From Hyphomicrobiales bacterium (GTDB lineage: Bacteria; Pseudomonadota; Alphaproteobacteria; Rhizobiales; RI-29): a stretch of DNA of 64,000 nt. Location: positions 59,179-123,178 of the forward strand of contig WGLQ01000011.1 in NCBI GenBank assembly GCA_016125495.1. The letters run 5' to 3'. The translations under genes and the position numbers were made by a program. The notes below the pieces were generated by a model. It searched no databases and had not been told where the DNA came from. It saw only the letters and a program-made list of their open reading frames with translations. The first letter of the stretch is position 1; the number at the start of each line of letters is the position of its first letter. Positions 1 to 8,397 of this stretch are shown one piece after another.

Positions 1-33
1 GGTGCGGGTGTAGATCTTGTTGAGGACAACCAT
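1..33 (-). CDS. PduO-type cob(I)alamin adenosyltransferase, 5' end only
   Basis: Only the first 11 codons lie inside the window. They read MVVLNKIYTRT, which matches the conserved start of PduO-type ATP:cob(I)alamin adenosyltransferases (usual form M-V-x-L-N-K-I-Y-T-R-T-G-D). The enzyme transfers the adenosyl group of ATP to cob(I)alamin and makes adenosylcobalamin for mutases. The gene runs leftward out of the window, on the same strand as the HIG1 gene behind it. That pairing is common in Rhizobiales. No strong ribosome binding site is visible before the ATG. The assignment rests on a short but characteristic motif and on context. Confidence 0.7.
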   Translation of the reverse strand, partial: MVVLNKIYTRT

Positions 34-124
34 GACGGGGCTCGCAAGCTCGATTGAAGGGATGTGATGGGATCGGACCGCCGCTGGCGCCGGTGGCCAT
101 GGGTTGCGCGGCCCAGGGCGCCGT

Positions 125-304
125 TCAGCGACCCGAAACGAAAAGGGCCAGCATCAGCAGCAGGATGGCGATGAACTGGAGGCCGACGCGCCAGCGCATC
201 AGCTGCTGGCTGAGGTTGGCGCTGCCGTTGCGCATCATGTTGTAGAGCCCCATCAACAGGACGATGGCGACGGCTCCGACGGCAACGGTCGCAACGGTGC
301 TCAT
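125..304 (-). CDS. HIG1-domain twin-transmembrane small protein
   Basis: A 59-residue protein with two hydrophobic helices: about residues 3-21, then a basic loop with L-M-R-W-R-V-G, then about 38-55. The loop and the second helix (VGLQFIAILLLML) are typical of the small alphaproteobacterial HIG1/twin-TM family. Related HIG1 proteins associate with respiratory complexes in mitochondria, but the bacterial role is not settled. The ATG at 304 was chosen because CAGGAGAG sits just upstream; a longer frame to 343 lacks such a site. It probably shares an operon with the adenosyltransferase gene downstream. Confidence 0.8.
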   Translation of the reverse strand: MSTVATVAVGAVAIVLLMGLYNMMRNGSANLSQQLMRWRVGLQFIAILLLMLALFVSGR

Positions 305-391
305 GAACTCTCCTGTGCTGGCGGCGTCACGATCGGGCGGCATCGCGGCGATCGTATGGAACTGCGGCCGGTTCCAGGCAGCGCAGACCGG

Positions 392-1225
392 TCAGGAACG
401 CGCCAGGATGCGGTCATAGATCATGCGCGGCATGTAGCACTTTGCATAGGCCGCGAAATAGGTGGGGAAGGTGACGTAGTAGCGCAGCTTCGGGCGTTCG
501 GCCTCGAGGGCATGAACGAGCTTGGCCAGCACGGCCTCGGGCGGCAGCTTGAAGCGCTGGTTCCCCCCGGCCTCCATGGCGGCGAGCCGTGCCCGATAGC
601 GCTCGGCATGCGGCGAGGAGGCAATCGCGATGTTGTCGCGCAAGGCCGCGAGGGCGGTCGACAGGAAGCGGCTCTCGATGGGGCCGGGCTCGATCAGCGA
701 AACGGAGATGCCCGTGCCCGCCAGCTCGTGACGCATCGCATCGCTCAAGGCCTCGAGAGCATGCTTGGAGGCGTTGTAGGCGCCCCGATACGGTGGCGAT
801 ATGAAGCCGAGGACCGAGGAGCACTGCACGATGCGGCCAGTGCCGTTGGCCCGCATGGCCGGGATCAGACGGCGCGTCAGATCGTGCCAGGAAAAGAAAT
901 TGACCTCGAACTGATCGCGAAGCAGCTCAGGCGTCAGGTCCTCGACCGCCCCAGGCTGGCCATAAGCTGCATTGTTGAAGAGACCGTAGAGGCGGCCGTC
1001 TGTGAGTTCGAGTGCGCGCTCGGCGCAGGCCGCGACACTCGCGGGATCGCGCAACTCGAGGGCGATCGACTCGAGGCCTTCGGCCGCGAGGGAAGCGAGA
1101 TCGGCTTTGCTTCGGGCCGTGGCGAGAACCCGCCAGCCGCGGTTGCGAAGGCCGATGGCGGCGGCGCGGCCGATGCCGGTGGAGCAGCCGGTGACGAGGA
1201 CGGAACGGTCGGGTGGCTTGGTCAT
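392..1225 (-). CDS. SDR family NAD(P)-dependent oxidoreductase
   Basis: A 277-residue classical short-chain dehydrogenase. The nucleotide-binding TGxxxGIG motif is at residues 12-19, NNAAYG at 84-89, catalytic Ser near 136-137, and YxxxK at Tyr150/Lys154. The C-terminal half (residues 180-277) is longer than in FabG-like enzymes and resembles the SDR subgroup acting on lipophilic or retinol-like substrates; this substrate class is inference. The frame extends upstream to 1588, but the ATG at 1225 gives the usual family N-terminus. The gene is divergent from the PLP enzyme at 1300, with 74 bp between the two starts. Confidence 0.85.
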   Translation of the reverse strand: MTKPPDRSVLVTGCSTGIGRAAAIGLRNRGWRVLATARSKADLASLAAEGLESIALELRDPASVAACAERALELTDGRLYGLFNNAAYGQPGAVEDLTPELLRDQFEVNFFSWHDLTRRLIPAMRANGTGRIVQCSSVLGFISPPYRGAYNASKHALEALSDAMRHELAGTGISVSLIEPGPIESRFLSTALAALRDNIAIASSPHAERYRARLAAMEAGGNQRFKLPPEAVLAKLVHALEAERPKLRYYVTFPTYFAAYAKCYMPRMIYDRILARS

Positions 1226-1299
1226 GCGCGCGGTGTATCGCCAGCGGGCGGGCTTGGCTAGAACCGTTGCACGAGGAGGCGTCCAACGGAGACTGGGCG

Positions 1300-2463
1300 A
1301 TGACAGGTGGTGGCGGCAAGAGCACGAAGGGCTGGAGCATCGAGAGCATGGCCGCTCAAGGCGGCGGTGGAAGTGATCCCGTGACCGGTGCCGTGGTATC
1401 GGCCATCGACATCTCGACGACCTATCTGCGCGATCCCGACGGGGGGTATTCGAGCGGCTATGCCTACGGGCGCGCCGACAACCGCACTGTGCGCCAGGCA
1501 GAGGCGGTGATCGCCCGGCTCGAGGGGGCACAAGGAGCACTCGTCTTCGGCTCCGGCATGGCGGCGGCAACGGCCCTATTGCTTGCACTGGAGCCTCCGG
1601 CGCACGTGGTGGCGCCCAAGGTCATGTACTGGGCGCTCCGGTCCTGGCTGGTCGTGGATGCGCCACGGCACGGGATCACGACGACCTTCGTCGACAATCA
1701 CGTCGAGGCGCTCGAGGCGGCGGTTCGCCCGGGCGAGACGCGCGCGATCTGGCTCGAGACGCCGGCCAATCCACTCTGGCAGGTTTGGGACATCGCGGCC
1801 GCCGCTGACGTCGCCCGTCGCGCGGGGGCGATCCTGGCGGTCGATTCCACCGTGGCGACACCGGTCCACACCCGGCCGCTCGTGCTCGGCGCCGACGTGG
1901 TCATGCATGCCGCGACGAAATACCTCAACGGGCATTCCGACGTGATCGCCGGCGCACTGGCTTTCGCGCGGATGGATGGGCTCGGCGAACGCGCTGCGCA
2001 TCAGCGCAAGGTGCTCGGGGCCGTGCTCGGACCACGCGAGGCGGCGCTGCTCATCCGCGGTATGCGCACGCTATTCGTCAGGGTGCGCCGGCAGTCAGAG
2101 ACCGCACTCTGGCTCGCCGAACGTCTGGCGCGCCATCCGGGCGTCGCCGAGGTGCTCTATCCGGGACTCGCGGGCGACCCGGGGCACGAGGTGGCGCGGC
2201 GTCAGATGCAGGGCGGCTTCGGCGGCATGCTCTCGATCCGGCTCAGGGGCGGCGAAAAAGCGGCGATCGCGGCGGCGGCCGGCGTCCAGCTCTGGCAGCG
2301 GGCAACCTCGCTCGGCGGCGTGGAGAGCCTGATCGAGCACCGCGCCAGCATCGAAGGGCCGGATACGCCCTGCCCAAGCGACCTCCTTCGGCTGAGCGTC
2401 GGGCTCGAGGACGGCGAGGACCTGCTGGGCGACCTCGTTGCGGCGATCGAAGGCGCCATCTGA
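1300..2463 (+). CDS. PLP-dependent trans-sulfuration enzyme (cystathionine lyase/synthase family)
   Basis: A 387-residue Cys/Met-metabolism PLP enzyme. Visible motifs are YAYGRADN near residues 55-61 (phosphate-binding Tyr/Arg from the neighbouring subunit), SGMAA at 85-89, WLETPANP at 151-158, VDSTVATP at 181-188 with Asp182 for the pyridine nitrogen, and the PLP lysine Lys207 in ATKYLNGHSD. Members include cystathionine gamma-synthase, cystathionine beta- and gamma-lyase and methionine gamma-lyase, and the sequence alone does not separate these reliably. The start at 1300 has CGGAGA nine bases upstream. The in-frame start at 1213 would overlap the divergent dehydrogenase and adds a non-conserved tail. 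Confidence 0.85.
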   Translation: MTGGGGKSTKGWSIESMAAQGGGGSDPVTGAVVSAIDISTTYLRDPDGGYSSGYAYGRADNRTVRQAEAVIARLEGAQGALVFGSGMAAATALLLALEPPAHVVAPKVMYWALRSWLVVDAPRHGITTTFVDNHVEALEAAVRPGETRAIWLETPANPLWQVWDIAAAADVARRAGAILAVDSTVATPVHTRPLVLGADVVMHAATKYLNGHSDVIAGALAFARMDGLGERAAHQRKVLGAVLGPREAALLIRGMRTLFVRVRRQSETALWLAERLARHPGVAEVLYPGLAGDPGHEVARRQMQGGFGGMLSIRLRGGEKAAIAAAAGVQLWQRATSLGGVESLIEHRASIEGPDTPCPSDLLRLSVGLEDGEDLLGDLVAAIEGAI

Positions 2464-2539
2464 GCCGCTCCGCCCAACGGCGGTCACTTTCGGGCGTCTC
2501 AATCGGTTCCGGTGGGTTGGAAGGGACCGGGGGGACGAC

Positions 2540-3256
2540 ATGGGCATGGGTGCGTCGAAGTCAGGCGAGGCACAGGGCGCCGTCGAAAGCAACGCCGAGG
2601 TGGCACGGAACGCCTCATCGTCGGCGGGCGGCTGGATCGCGGCGGCGGTTTCGGCGGTGGCGCTCGTCTTTTCCGCCTTCAGCCTCTACGAAAGCACCTT
2701 CAAGCAGGCCGACCTCAGGCTCTTCGTCTCGCCGGTGATCGAGTACAGCCATCCCGGCAGGGGGCCGTTCGAGGTGTTCCAGGTGCCGATCACGATCGCC
2801 AACCGGGGGGCGCGAGCGGCGACCGTTCTGGCCGTCGACCTCGATGTCGAGAACCCGGCGACGGGCGAGCGCAAGCGCTTCTATGGCGCCTCGATCGGCA
2901 AGTGGCGCGACGCCAACCAGGGTACCACGCCGCTCTTTACGCCGATCGCGGTGGCCGGCAACGCAGCCTTTTCGGGCGAAATCCTTTTTTACACGCGGCG
3001 TGGCGAGGAACTCAATCGCGTGACCAGCCAGGAGGGCGGCACCTACCGGCTGAGGATCAGCGCCCGGACCACCGCGAGCAGTCCGCTCGCCATCGTCGGG
3101 CAGGACGAGGAGAACGGCCTCATCTGGACCAGCGTCGAGATGGAAATGGTCGAGCTCGACTACCGCGCCTTCAACAACGGTGGGACGCTGGCGCTCTATG
3201 ACACGGCATTCAAGGCAACGGCGGCGACACCACCCAAGACTGGCGATGGAAACTGA
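2540..3256 (+). CDS. membrane-anchored protein of unknown function
   Basis: A 238-residue protein I do not recognise. A short Ser/Ala-rich cytoplasmic N-terminus is followed by one hydrophobic segment (about residues 29-49, GWIAAAVSAVALVFSAFSL). The C-terminal part is about 180 residues, rich in beta-strand-like sequence, and may form an immunoglobulin-like or beta-sandwich domain outside the membrane; this fold guess is inference. The ATG at 2540 was preferred because a GGGGGAC ribosome binding site precedes it. An upstream in-frame start at 2438 overlaps the preceding gene and would put an unlikely Arg-rich tail in front of the anchor. Confidence 0.65.
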   Translation: MGMGASKSGEAQGAVESNAEVARNASSSAGGWIAAAVSAVALVFSAFSLYESTFKQADLRLFVSPVIEYSHPGRGPFEVFQVPITIANRGARAATVLAVDLDVENPATGERKRFYGASIGKWRDANQGTTPLFTPIAVAGNAAFSGEILFYTRRGEELNRVTSQEGGTYRLRISARTTASSPLAIVGQDEENGLIWTSVEMEMVELDYRAFNNGGTLALYDTAFKATAATPPKTGDGN

Positions 3257-3352
3257 ACCGCCCGCCCCGATGCACTTGCGGTGTTGCATTGCCCGCGCGG
3301 TCGTGGCCCGATAGCGGCGACCATCCGTCGAGCCAACATCGGGAGCCCTTCC

Positions 3353-3853
3353 ATGCGTTCCAATCTCGGGCGATGCCTCGCCATGGCCTTCGCTTTCATC
3401 ACGGGAGCGTTCGCTCTCGCGCCCGCCGCCCATGCCCGCTGCAACGAGCTGCGGCTCGAACGGTTCCTCGAAAGCCGCTTCTTCCGCCTGCCGGCCGAGC
3501 GCAAGATCCAGCGCTATGCGGACGAGATCCTGCGCTACTACGACGACCGCAACATCTCGAGCCGCGCCGTGCTGGCCAAGATGCAGGACTGGGAGGACCG
3601 CTGGCCCGACCGGATCTACAAGTTCATGCACATCCACGACTTCGAGGAGACCGAGGATCGCAGCGCCTGCCGGGTGACCTTCGACTACAAATTCCTCGCC
3701 TACAGCGACGAGCGCGATCAGCTCTCGGCCGGCGTCGGGCGCACGACGCTGGTGCTCGCCGATCTCGATTTCGACGAGCGCATGCGGATCGTCGCGGAAT
3801 GGGGCAGCGTGCTGTGTCGCGGTGTGCGCGCCTTCGAGAAAGGGCGCTGCTGA
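3353..3853 (+). CDS. secreted protein of unknown function
   Basis: A 166-residue protein with a clear Sec signal peptide: basic MRSNLGR, a hydrophobic core at about residues 9-23, and an Ala-rich cleavage site PAAHA near residues 24-28. The mature part is charged and has two conserved-looking Cys (just after cleavage and near the C-terminus, plus one near residue 105). The pattern RYYDDRNISSRAVLAKMQDWEDRWPDR is compatible with a conserved Rhizobiales family in which this segment repeats in homologues. No enzyme motif is visible. The stop codon overlaps the start of the next dehydrogenase gene (TGATG), so the two are probably co-translated. Confidence 0.7.
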   Translation: MRSNLGRCLAMAFAFITGAFALAPAAHARCNELRLERFLESRFFRLPAERKIQRYADEILRYYDDRNISSRAVLAKMQDWEDRWPDRIYKFMHIHDFEETEDRSACRVTFDYKFLAYSDERDQLSAGVGRTTLVLADLDFDERMRIVAEWGSVLCRGVRAFEKGRC

Positions 3854-4671
3854 TGGCGAGTGGCATGGCGGCGGGTCCGTCGCAGGGCCGACTCGCCGGC
3901 CATACGGCCATCGTGACGGGGGCGGCCTCGGGGATCGGGCGGGCGATCGCGATACGCTTTGCGGCGGAGGGCGCCTTCGTGCTCGGCTGTGATCTCGGTC
4001 GTGAGCCGCGCGGCGGAGGGCCGGCGACCGATGACGTCATCCGCGCTGGAGGCGGTGCCGGCGAACTCGTGATCGCCGACGTTTCGCGGTGGGAAGACGT
4101 CGCCGGCCTCGTCGCACGGGTCGCCGACGCGCACGGCCGCCTCGACATCATGGTCAACAACGCCGCGATCGGCGAAGGCGGGCGGCTGACGGAGACGAGC
4201 GAGGAGGTTTACGACCGGGTCATGGCGGTCAACCTCAAGGGCGTCTTCCTCGGCTGCAAGGCGGCGGCGCTGCAGATGCTGGGCCAGGAGCCGCGCGAGC
4301 ACGCCGGCCAGCGCGAGGTGCGCGGGCGCATCGTCAATATTTCCTCCCAGCACGGCATGATTTCCTCGCCCGGTCACCTCGCCTATGGGGTGAGCAAGGC
4401 GGGCGTCGTCTACATGACGCGCCAGATCGCGGCGGACTATGCAAGGGACGGCATCGTCTGCAACGCCGTCGCGCCGGGGAAAATCCTCACCGACATGGGC
4501 GGCTTCGTGCCGACCGAGGCGCAGCTCGCCTATTCGCGGAGCCGCACGCCATGGCCGCGCCTCGGGCTCGCCGATGACGTCGCGAGCGCAGTGCTGTTCC
4601 TGGCGAGCCCCGAGGCCACCTACATCACCGGCGAGAATCTGATGGTCGACGGCGGCTGGATGGCGAGCTGA
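3853..4671 (+). CDS. SDR family oxidoreductase (probably NAD-preferring)
   Basis: A 272-residue short-chain dehydrogenase. Motifs: TGAASGIG at 22-29, NNAA at 102-105, catalytic Ser near 164, Tyr178xxxLys182, and the family C-terminus ENLMVDGG. Asp47 at the end of the second strand (GCDLGR) suggests preference for NAD over NADP. Residues 144-157 carry an extra charged loop (around EPREHAGQREV) not typical for glucose-1-dehydrogenase-like relatives. The start overlaps the previous stop by one base (TGATG). The gene converges on the GMC oxidoreductase gene. The substrate is unknown, though a role with the alcohol-oxidising flavoenzyme is possible. Confidence 0.85.
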   Translation: MASGMAAGPSQGRLAGHTAIVTGAASGIGRAIAIRFAAEGAFVLGCDLGREPRGGGPATDDVIRAGGGAGELVIADVSRWEDVAGLVARVADAHGRLDIMVNNAAIGEGGRLTETSEEVYDRVMAVNLKGVFLGCKAAALQMLGQEPREHAGQREVRGRIVNISSQHGMISSPGHLAYGVSKAGVVYMTRQIAADYARDGIVCNAVAPGKILTDMGGFVPTEAQLAYSRSRTPWPRLGLADDVASAVLFLASPEATYITGENLMVDGGWMAS

Positions 4672-4680
4672 GGCAGGCGG

Positions 4681-4700
4681 GCGCCGGTGCGGGCCGGCGC
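4681..4700. terminator. hairpin between convergent genes
   Basis: A 7-bp perfect stem (GCGCCGG / CCGGCGC) with a 6-base loop lies between the convergent SDR and GMC genes. There is no T-run on either side, so it is at most a weak bidirectional terminator. Confidence 0.3.
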
Positions 4701-4706
4701 TGGCGG

Positions 4707-6365
4707 TCAGCGCTGCGACGTTTGCCAGTTCTCCGCCACGTAGAAGGGCGCGTTCGAGGGCGCCAGTGGATCGCGGCCGCGGATCGCGTCGGCCATTTTC
4801 TCACCGATCATGATGACGCTGGCATTGAGATTGGCGGTGATGACGGCCGGCATGATGGAGGCGTCGACGACGCGCAAGCCATCGAGGCCGTGCACACGTC
4901 CCGAAGGATCGACCACCGTGGCCGGGTCGTCGGCGCGACCCATGCGACAGGTGCCGCAGGCGTGGTAGGCCGGCTCCACCGTTCGGCGGATGAAATCGTC
5001 GAGTTCATCGTCGGTGACCACGTCCGGTCCCGGAGCGATCTCGACGTCGCGGTAGGGATCGAAAGCCGGTTGCGCGAATATCTCCCGCGTGAGGCGGATG
5101 CAGGCGCGCATGTCGATCCAGTCGTCCTCCTGCGACATGTAGTTGAACAGGATGCGCGGCTTGTCCTCGGGCGCGGGGGAGCGCAGGCGCACCCAACCGC
5201 GGCTCTTGGAGCGGAAGGGACCGATATAGACCTGGTAGCCGTGGCGGTTCGCGAGCTTCTGGCCGTCGTAGGAGACGGCACCGGCCATGAAGTGGTACTC
5301 GGCGTTGGCGTAGCGAACGCCGGCCCGGGTGCGGATGAAGCCGCAGGACTCGAAGTGATTGCTGGCGCCGAGGCCGTCCTTGAAGAGCACCCAGCGTGCG
5401 CCGATGAGAAAGCGCGACCAGAGCCCCATCCGGCCGTTGAGGGTGATCGGCTGCTTGCAGGCGTGCTGGACTCGCACCTCCATGTGATCCTGAAGGTTTT
5501 CACCGACGGCCGGCAGCGCGTGGCGGACCTCGATGCCGTGGGAGCGCAATTCCTCAGGGTTCCCGATGCCGGAGAGTTTCAGGAGCTGCGGGCTGTTGAT
5601 GGCGCCGCCCGCCAGGATCACCTCACGGCGGGCCCGGGTGTGCACCTCGCGCCCCGCGCGGCGATAGCGGATGCCGGTGGCACGGCGACCGTCGAACGTG
5701 ACGGCGGTGGCGAGGGCGTGCGTTACGAGGCGGATGCTGCCACGCCGCATGGCCGGCTTCAGGTAGACGTTGGACGCGCTCGCCCGCCGGCCATGGCCCA
5801 CCGTGCGGTCCATGCGTCCGAAGCCCTCCTGGCGATAGCCGTTGTAGTCCTCGGTGCGCGAATATCCGGCCTGGACGGCCGCCTCGACGAAGGCGCCATA
5901 GAGCGGGTTGTCGCAGGGCCCGTTGGTCGTCGCCAGCGGCCCGTCGCCGCCGCGATATTCATCCGCACCGCCGGAAAAGCTCTCGGCCCTGCGGAAATAG
6001 GGCAGGACGTGGCGGTAACCCCAGCCGGTCGCGCCGCTCTCCTCCCAGCCCTCGAAATCGAGCGGGTTGCCGCGCACGTAGACCATGCCGTTGATGGACG
6101 AGGAACCGCCGACGACCTTGCCGCGCGGGCAGTTCATGCGGCGCCCGCCGAGATGCGGTTCGGGCTCGGTCTCGTAGAACCAGTTGTAGCGCGGCATGTT
6201 CATCGGGATGGCGAGGGCGGTCGGCATCTGGATCCAGATGCTGGTGTCCGAACCGCCGGCCTCGAGGAGGAGAATGCGCGTGCCGGGCTCCTCGGAGAGG
6301 CGGGCCGCGAGAACGCAGCCTGCCGAGCCGGCCCCGACGATCACGTAGTCGTATTCATCGGTCAT
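4707..6365 (-). CDS. GMC family oxidoreductase, choline dehydrogenase-like
   Basis: A 552-residue FAD flavoprotein of the glucose-methanol-choline family, the normal length for BetA-like enzymes. The FAD-binding GAGSAG is at residues 11-16, the GMC signature 1 region PRGKVVGGSSSINGMVYVRG lies near 85-104, and ILAGGAINSPQLLKLSGIG is near 250. The catalytic pair is His468 (YHACGTCRMG) and Asn near 512 (TANLNAS). The family oxidises primary alcohols to aldehydes. Whether the substrate here is choline or another alcohol cannot be read from sequence, and no betaine-aldehyde dehydrogenase gene lies nearby. The start at 6365 gives the canonical N-terminus; the open frame continues upstream without conservation. 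Confidence 0.88.
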   Translation of the reverse strand: MTDEYDYVIVGAGSAGCVLAARLSEEPGTRILLLEAGGSDTSIWIQMPTALAIPMNMPRYNWFYETEPEPHLGGRRMNCPRGKVVGGSSSINGMVYVRGNPLDFEGWEESGATGWGYRHVLPYFRRAESFSGGADEYRGGDGPLATTNGPCDNPLYGAFVEAAVQAGYSRTEDYNGYRQEGFGRMDRTVGHGRRASASNVYLKPAMRRGSIRLVTHALATAVTFDGRRATGIRYRRAGREVHTRARREVILAGGAINSPQLLKLSGIGNPEELRSHGIEVRHALPAVGENLQDHMEVRVQHACKQPITLNGRMGLWSRFLIGARWVLFKDGLGASNHFESCGFIRTRAGVRYANAEYHFMAGAVSYDGQKLANRHGYQVYIGPFRSKSRGWVRLRSPAPEDKPRILFNYMSQEDDWIDMRACIRLTREIFAQPAFDPYRDVEIAPGPDVVTDDELDDFIRRTVEPAYHACGTCRMGRADDPATVVDPSGRVHGLDGLRVVDASIMPAVITANLNASVIMIGEKMADAIRGRDPLAPSNAPFYVAENWQTSQR

Positions 6366-6475
6366 GGAATGCCGCCATTCCCCAAGCGGTCGACGCTCGT
6401 CGCGCGAGACTGGCACGAGGGCCCGGCGGCTCGCAACACCGGACCCGGGGAATCGAGCGACCGGTTGCCCGCCGG

Positions 6476-7762
6476 TCAGCTCGAGGGGACGTCGAGCTTG
6501 CGGGTCAGGTTCTCGAACTCGCGGCGCAACTCCTGGTCCTTGAAGATCTGCTCGAAGCCGGGGGCCTCGAGCTGCTGGATCGCCTCGAAGGAGGTGGCGG
6601 CGTCCTTCATGAGCTGGCGGAGCTGGAAGCTCGCCTCCACGGTCTCATAGGTGTTGTCGGCGATCCTGAGGTCGCGCAACGCCTTCATGCGGGCATTGGC
6701 GAGCTGCTCGCGCTGCTGGAGCAGGTAGCGGCGGTAATAGGCCGCGACGTCGCGGGCGAACTCCTGGCTCCGCAGGTTCGATTCGAGTGCGCGCTGCTGG
6801 TCGGGCCGGTTGCGCTCGGCGAGCAGGCGGCGCGTCTCGCGCATTGTCTTCTTTATATCGCCCTCGATGGCCTCGAGGCGCGGCAGGTACATCGTGTCGA
6901 TCTTGCCGATGAGCGAATCCTGGGCGTGCACGAGCATGGCAAAGAGGGCCGCGTGCATGGCGAAATACTTGCGAGCCGCCGCGACGTTGTCGCCGGACGC
7001 GCGCACGAGCTGGCCGAGCTGCTCGTCGATGATCTTGGCGGCGTTGAAGGTGGCGACCAGCTTGACCAGATCGCTCGAGAGCACGCTGTCGAGCAAGAGG
7101 TCGAGCTGCTCGGGCGACATCTCGATGCCGGCGGCGCCGAGCGAGGAATGGATCTCGACCTTCGACTTGGCGATGTCGTCGTGGTTGGCCTGGATGCGCG
7201 CCTCGAGGTCGGCGATCTTTTCGCCGAGCGTTGCGACGGTGTCGGCGAGGATGCCGGGAAGCAGCGAATCCTTGGGCGCCGTCAGCTGCTTTTCACGCAG
7301 CGCGACGATCTGCTCCTCGATGTCGCGAATGTTGCGGCGGCGCTCCTCGACCGTCTTCTGCATGTCGACGATCGGCACGTCGGTGACGATGCCGAGGGCG
7401 GAATCGAGCAGCTGGCGGATGCGCTTGTCGCGATCCTCGCGCGTTTCGGTCCAGATCGGCGTCACCAGGAAATCGTCGTTCGAGGGCAGCTTGCGGGCGT
7501 CCTGGCGCTCGCCGGCGACATCGCGCAGCACCTCGTCGATGGCGCTGAGGAGCTGGCGGGCGCGCTCGTAGTTGGCATCGCCCGTGCGCGGGTCCGGCGC
7601 ATTCGTCGGCGGGAGTTCCTCGACGGTCGCGGGGCTCTGCTGTTGGGCCTGCACCGGCTCGGCGAGGCCGGCGGGCAGCAACAGCGAACCGGCAAGGAGC
7701 GCGGCATGCGCCAGCGAGCCTGAACGACCATAATTTCCGGCAATGCCGAACCAATTCCGCAT
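6476..7762 (-). CDS. secreted coiled-coil protein of unknown function
   Basis: A 428-residue protein. It has a signal peptide (hydrophobic core about residues 18-34, cleavage around PVQAQ), then an almost entirely helical, heptad-rich body, for example residues 120-200 and 300-400 with many Glu, Arg and Leu. No enzyme motif is visible. It is probably a periplasmic or envelope scaffold. The ATG at 7762 was chosen because GGGAGG lies seven bases upstream; the longer frame to 7786 would need a TTG. It is divergent from the thioesterase gene. I do not recognise a named family. Confidence 0.65.
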   Translation of the reverse strand: MRNWFGIAGNYGRSGSLAHAALLAGSLLLPAGLAEPVQAQQQSPATVEELPPTNAPDPRTGDANYERARQLLSAIDEVLRDVAGERQDARKLPSNDDFLVTPIWTETREDRDKRIRQLLDSALGIVTDVPIVDMQKTVEERRRNIRDIEEQIVALREKQLTAPKDSLLPGILADTVATLGEKIADLEARIQANHDDIAKSKVEIHSSLGAAGIEMSPEQLDLLLDSVLSSDLVKLVATFNAAKIIDEQLGQLVRASGDNVAAARKYFAMHAALFAMLVHAQDSLIGKIDTMYLPRLEAIEGDIKKTMRETRRLLAERNRPDQQRALESNLRSQEFARDVAAYYRRYLLQQREQLANARMKALRDLRIADNTYETVEASFQLRQLMKDAATSFEAIQQLEAPGFEQIFKDQELRREFENLTRKLDVPSS

Positions 7763-7887
7763 GATCGGGCCTCCCGCCTTCGACAACTCTGCAATATAGG
7801 ATCATTGAGGCGTTTCGACGATCCCTTGCAGGAAATGAACCGTTCGGGCGCGCCGAGACACCTTCGTTCAATGGAAGGGTCAGGACG

Positions 7888-8364
7888 ATGAGGGGCTACG
7901 GCGGCGATGGGGCAGGCGATATCTTCGAGCCTCGCGACCCCGATTTCGAGCTGCGGGTGCGCCGGAGCTTTGCCGCACAGGCCTTCATGGGCCATCTCGG
8001 GGCCGAACTGACCCTCGTTGCGCCCGGCGCGGCCGATATCGCGATGGCCTTTCGCCCCGAATTGACCCAGCAGCACGGTCATTTCCATGCCGGCACGACG
8101 ACGGCGATCGCCGATTCGGCGGCCGGCTATGCCGCGCTCTCGCTCTTTCCGGCCGGCACGGGCGTGCTCACCGCAGATTTCACGATGAATCTGCTGCGGC
8201 CCGCCGGCGGCGTGCGGCTCGTTGCCGAAGGCCGCGTCATCAAGAGCGGTAGGACCATGACCGTCTGCCGGGGCGACGTCTTTTCCGAAGCGGCGGACGG
8301 GGCGCGCCGGCACGTGGCGACCGGGCTCTTCACAATGATGCAGCTGGCGGGCATCAATGACTGA
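7888..8364 (+). CDS. PaaI-type hotdog-fold thioesterase
   Basis: A 158-residue hotdog-fold protein. The motif HFHAGTTTAIADSAAGYAA near residues 65-83 is the PaaI/YbgC-like active region (HxG followed by an acidic residue on the central helix), and TADFTMNLLRPA near 101-112 is the family's second conserved strand. Such enzymes hydrolyse acyl-CoA thioesters. It sits 33 bp upstream of isovaleryl-CoA dehydrogenase on the same strand, so a housekeeping role around branched-chain acyl-CoAs is likely. The ATG is preceded by GGAAGGG and AGGAC. Confidence 0.85.
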   Translation: MRGYGGDGAGDIFEPRDPDFELRVRRSFAAQAFMGHLGAELTLVAPGAADIAMAFRPELTQQHGHFHAGTTTAIADSAAGYAALSLFPAGTGVLTADFTMNLLRPAGGVRLVAEGRVIKSGRTMTVCRGDVFSEAADGARRHVATGLFTMMQLAGIND

Positions 8365-8397
8365 GGCGCGCGCGGCGATACCCCAAGGAGGACGCCC

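Noticed and set aside
4722..6650. Plus-strand 642-codon frame over the GMC oxidoreductase
   Set aside because: Antisense to a complete GMC enzyme with FAD and catalytic motifs. The translation has Val/Gly/Asp-rich shadow composition and no domain.
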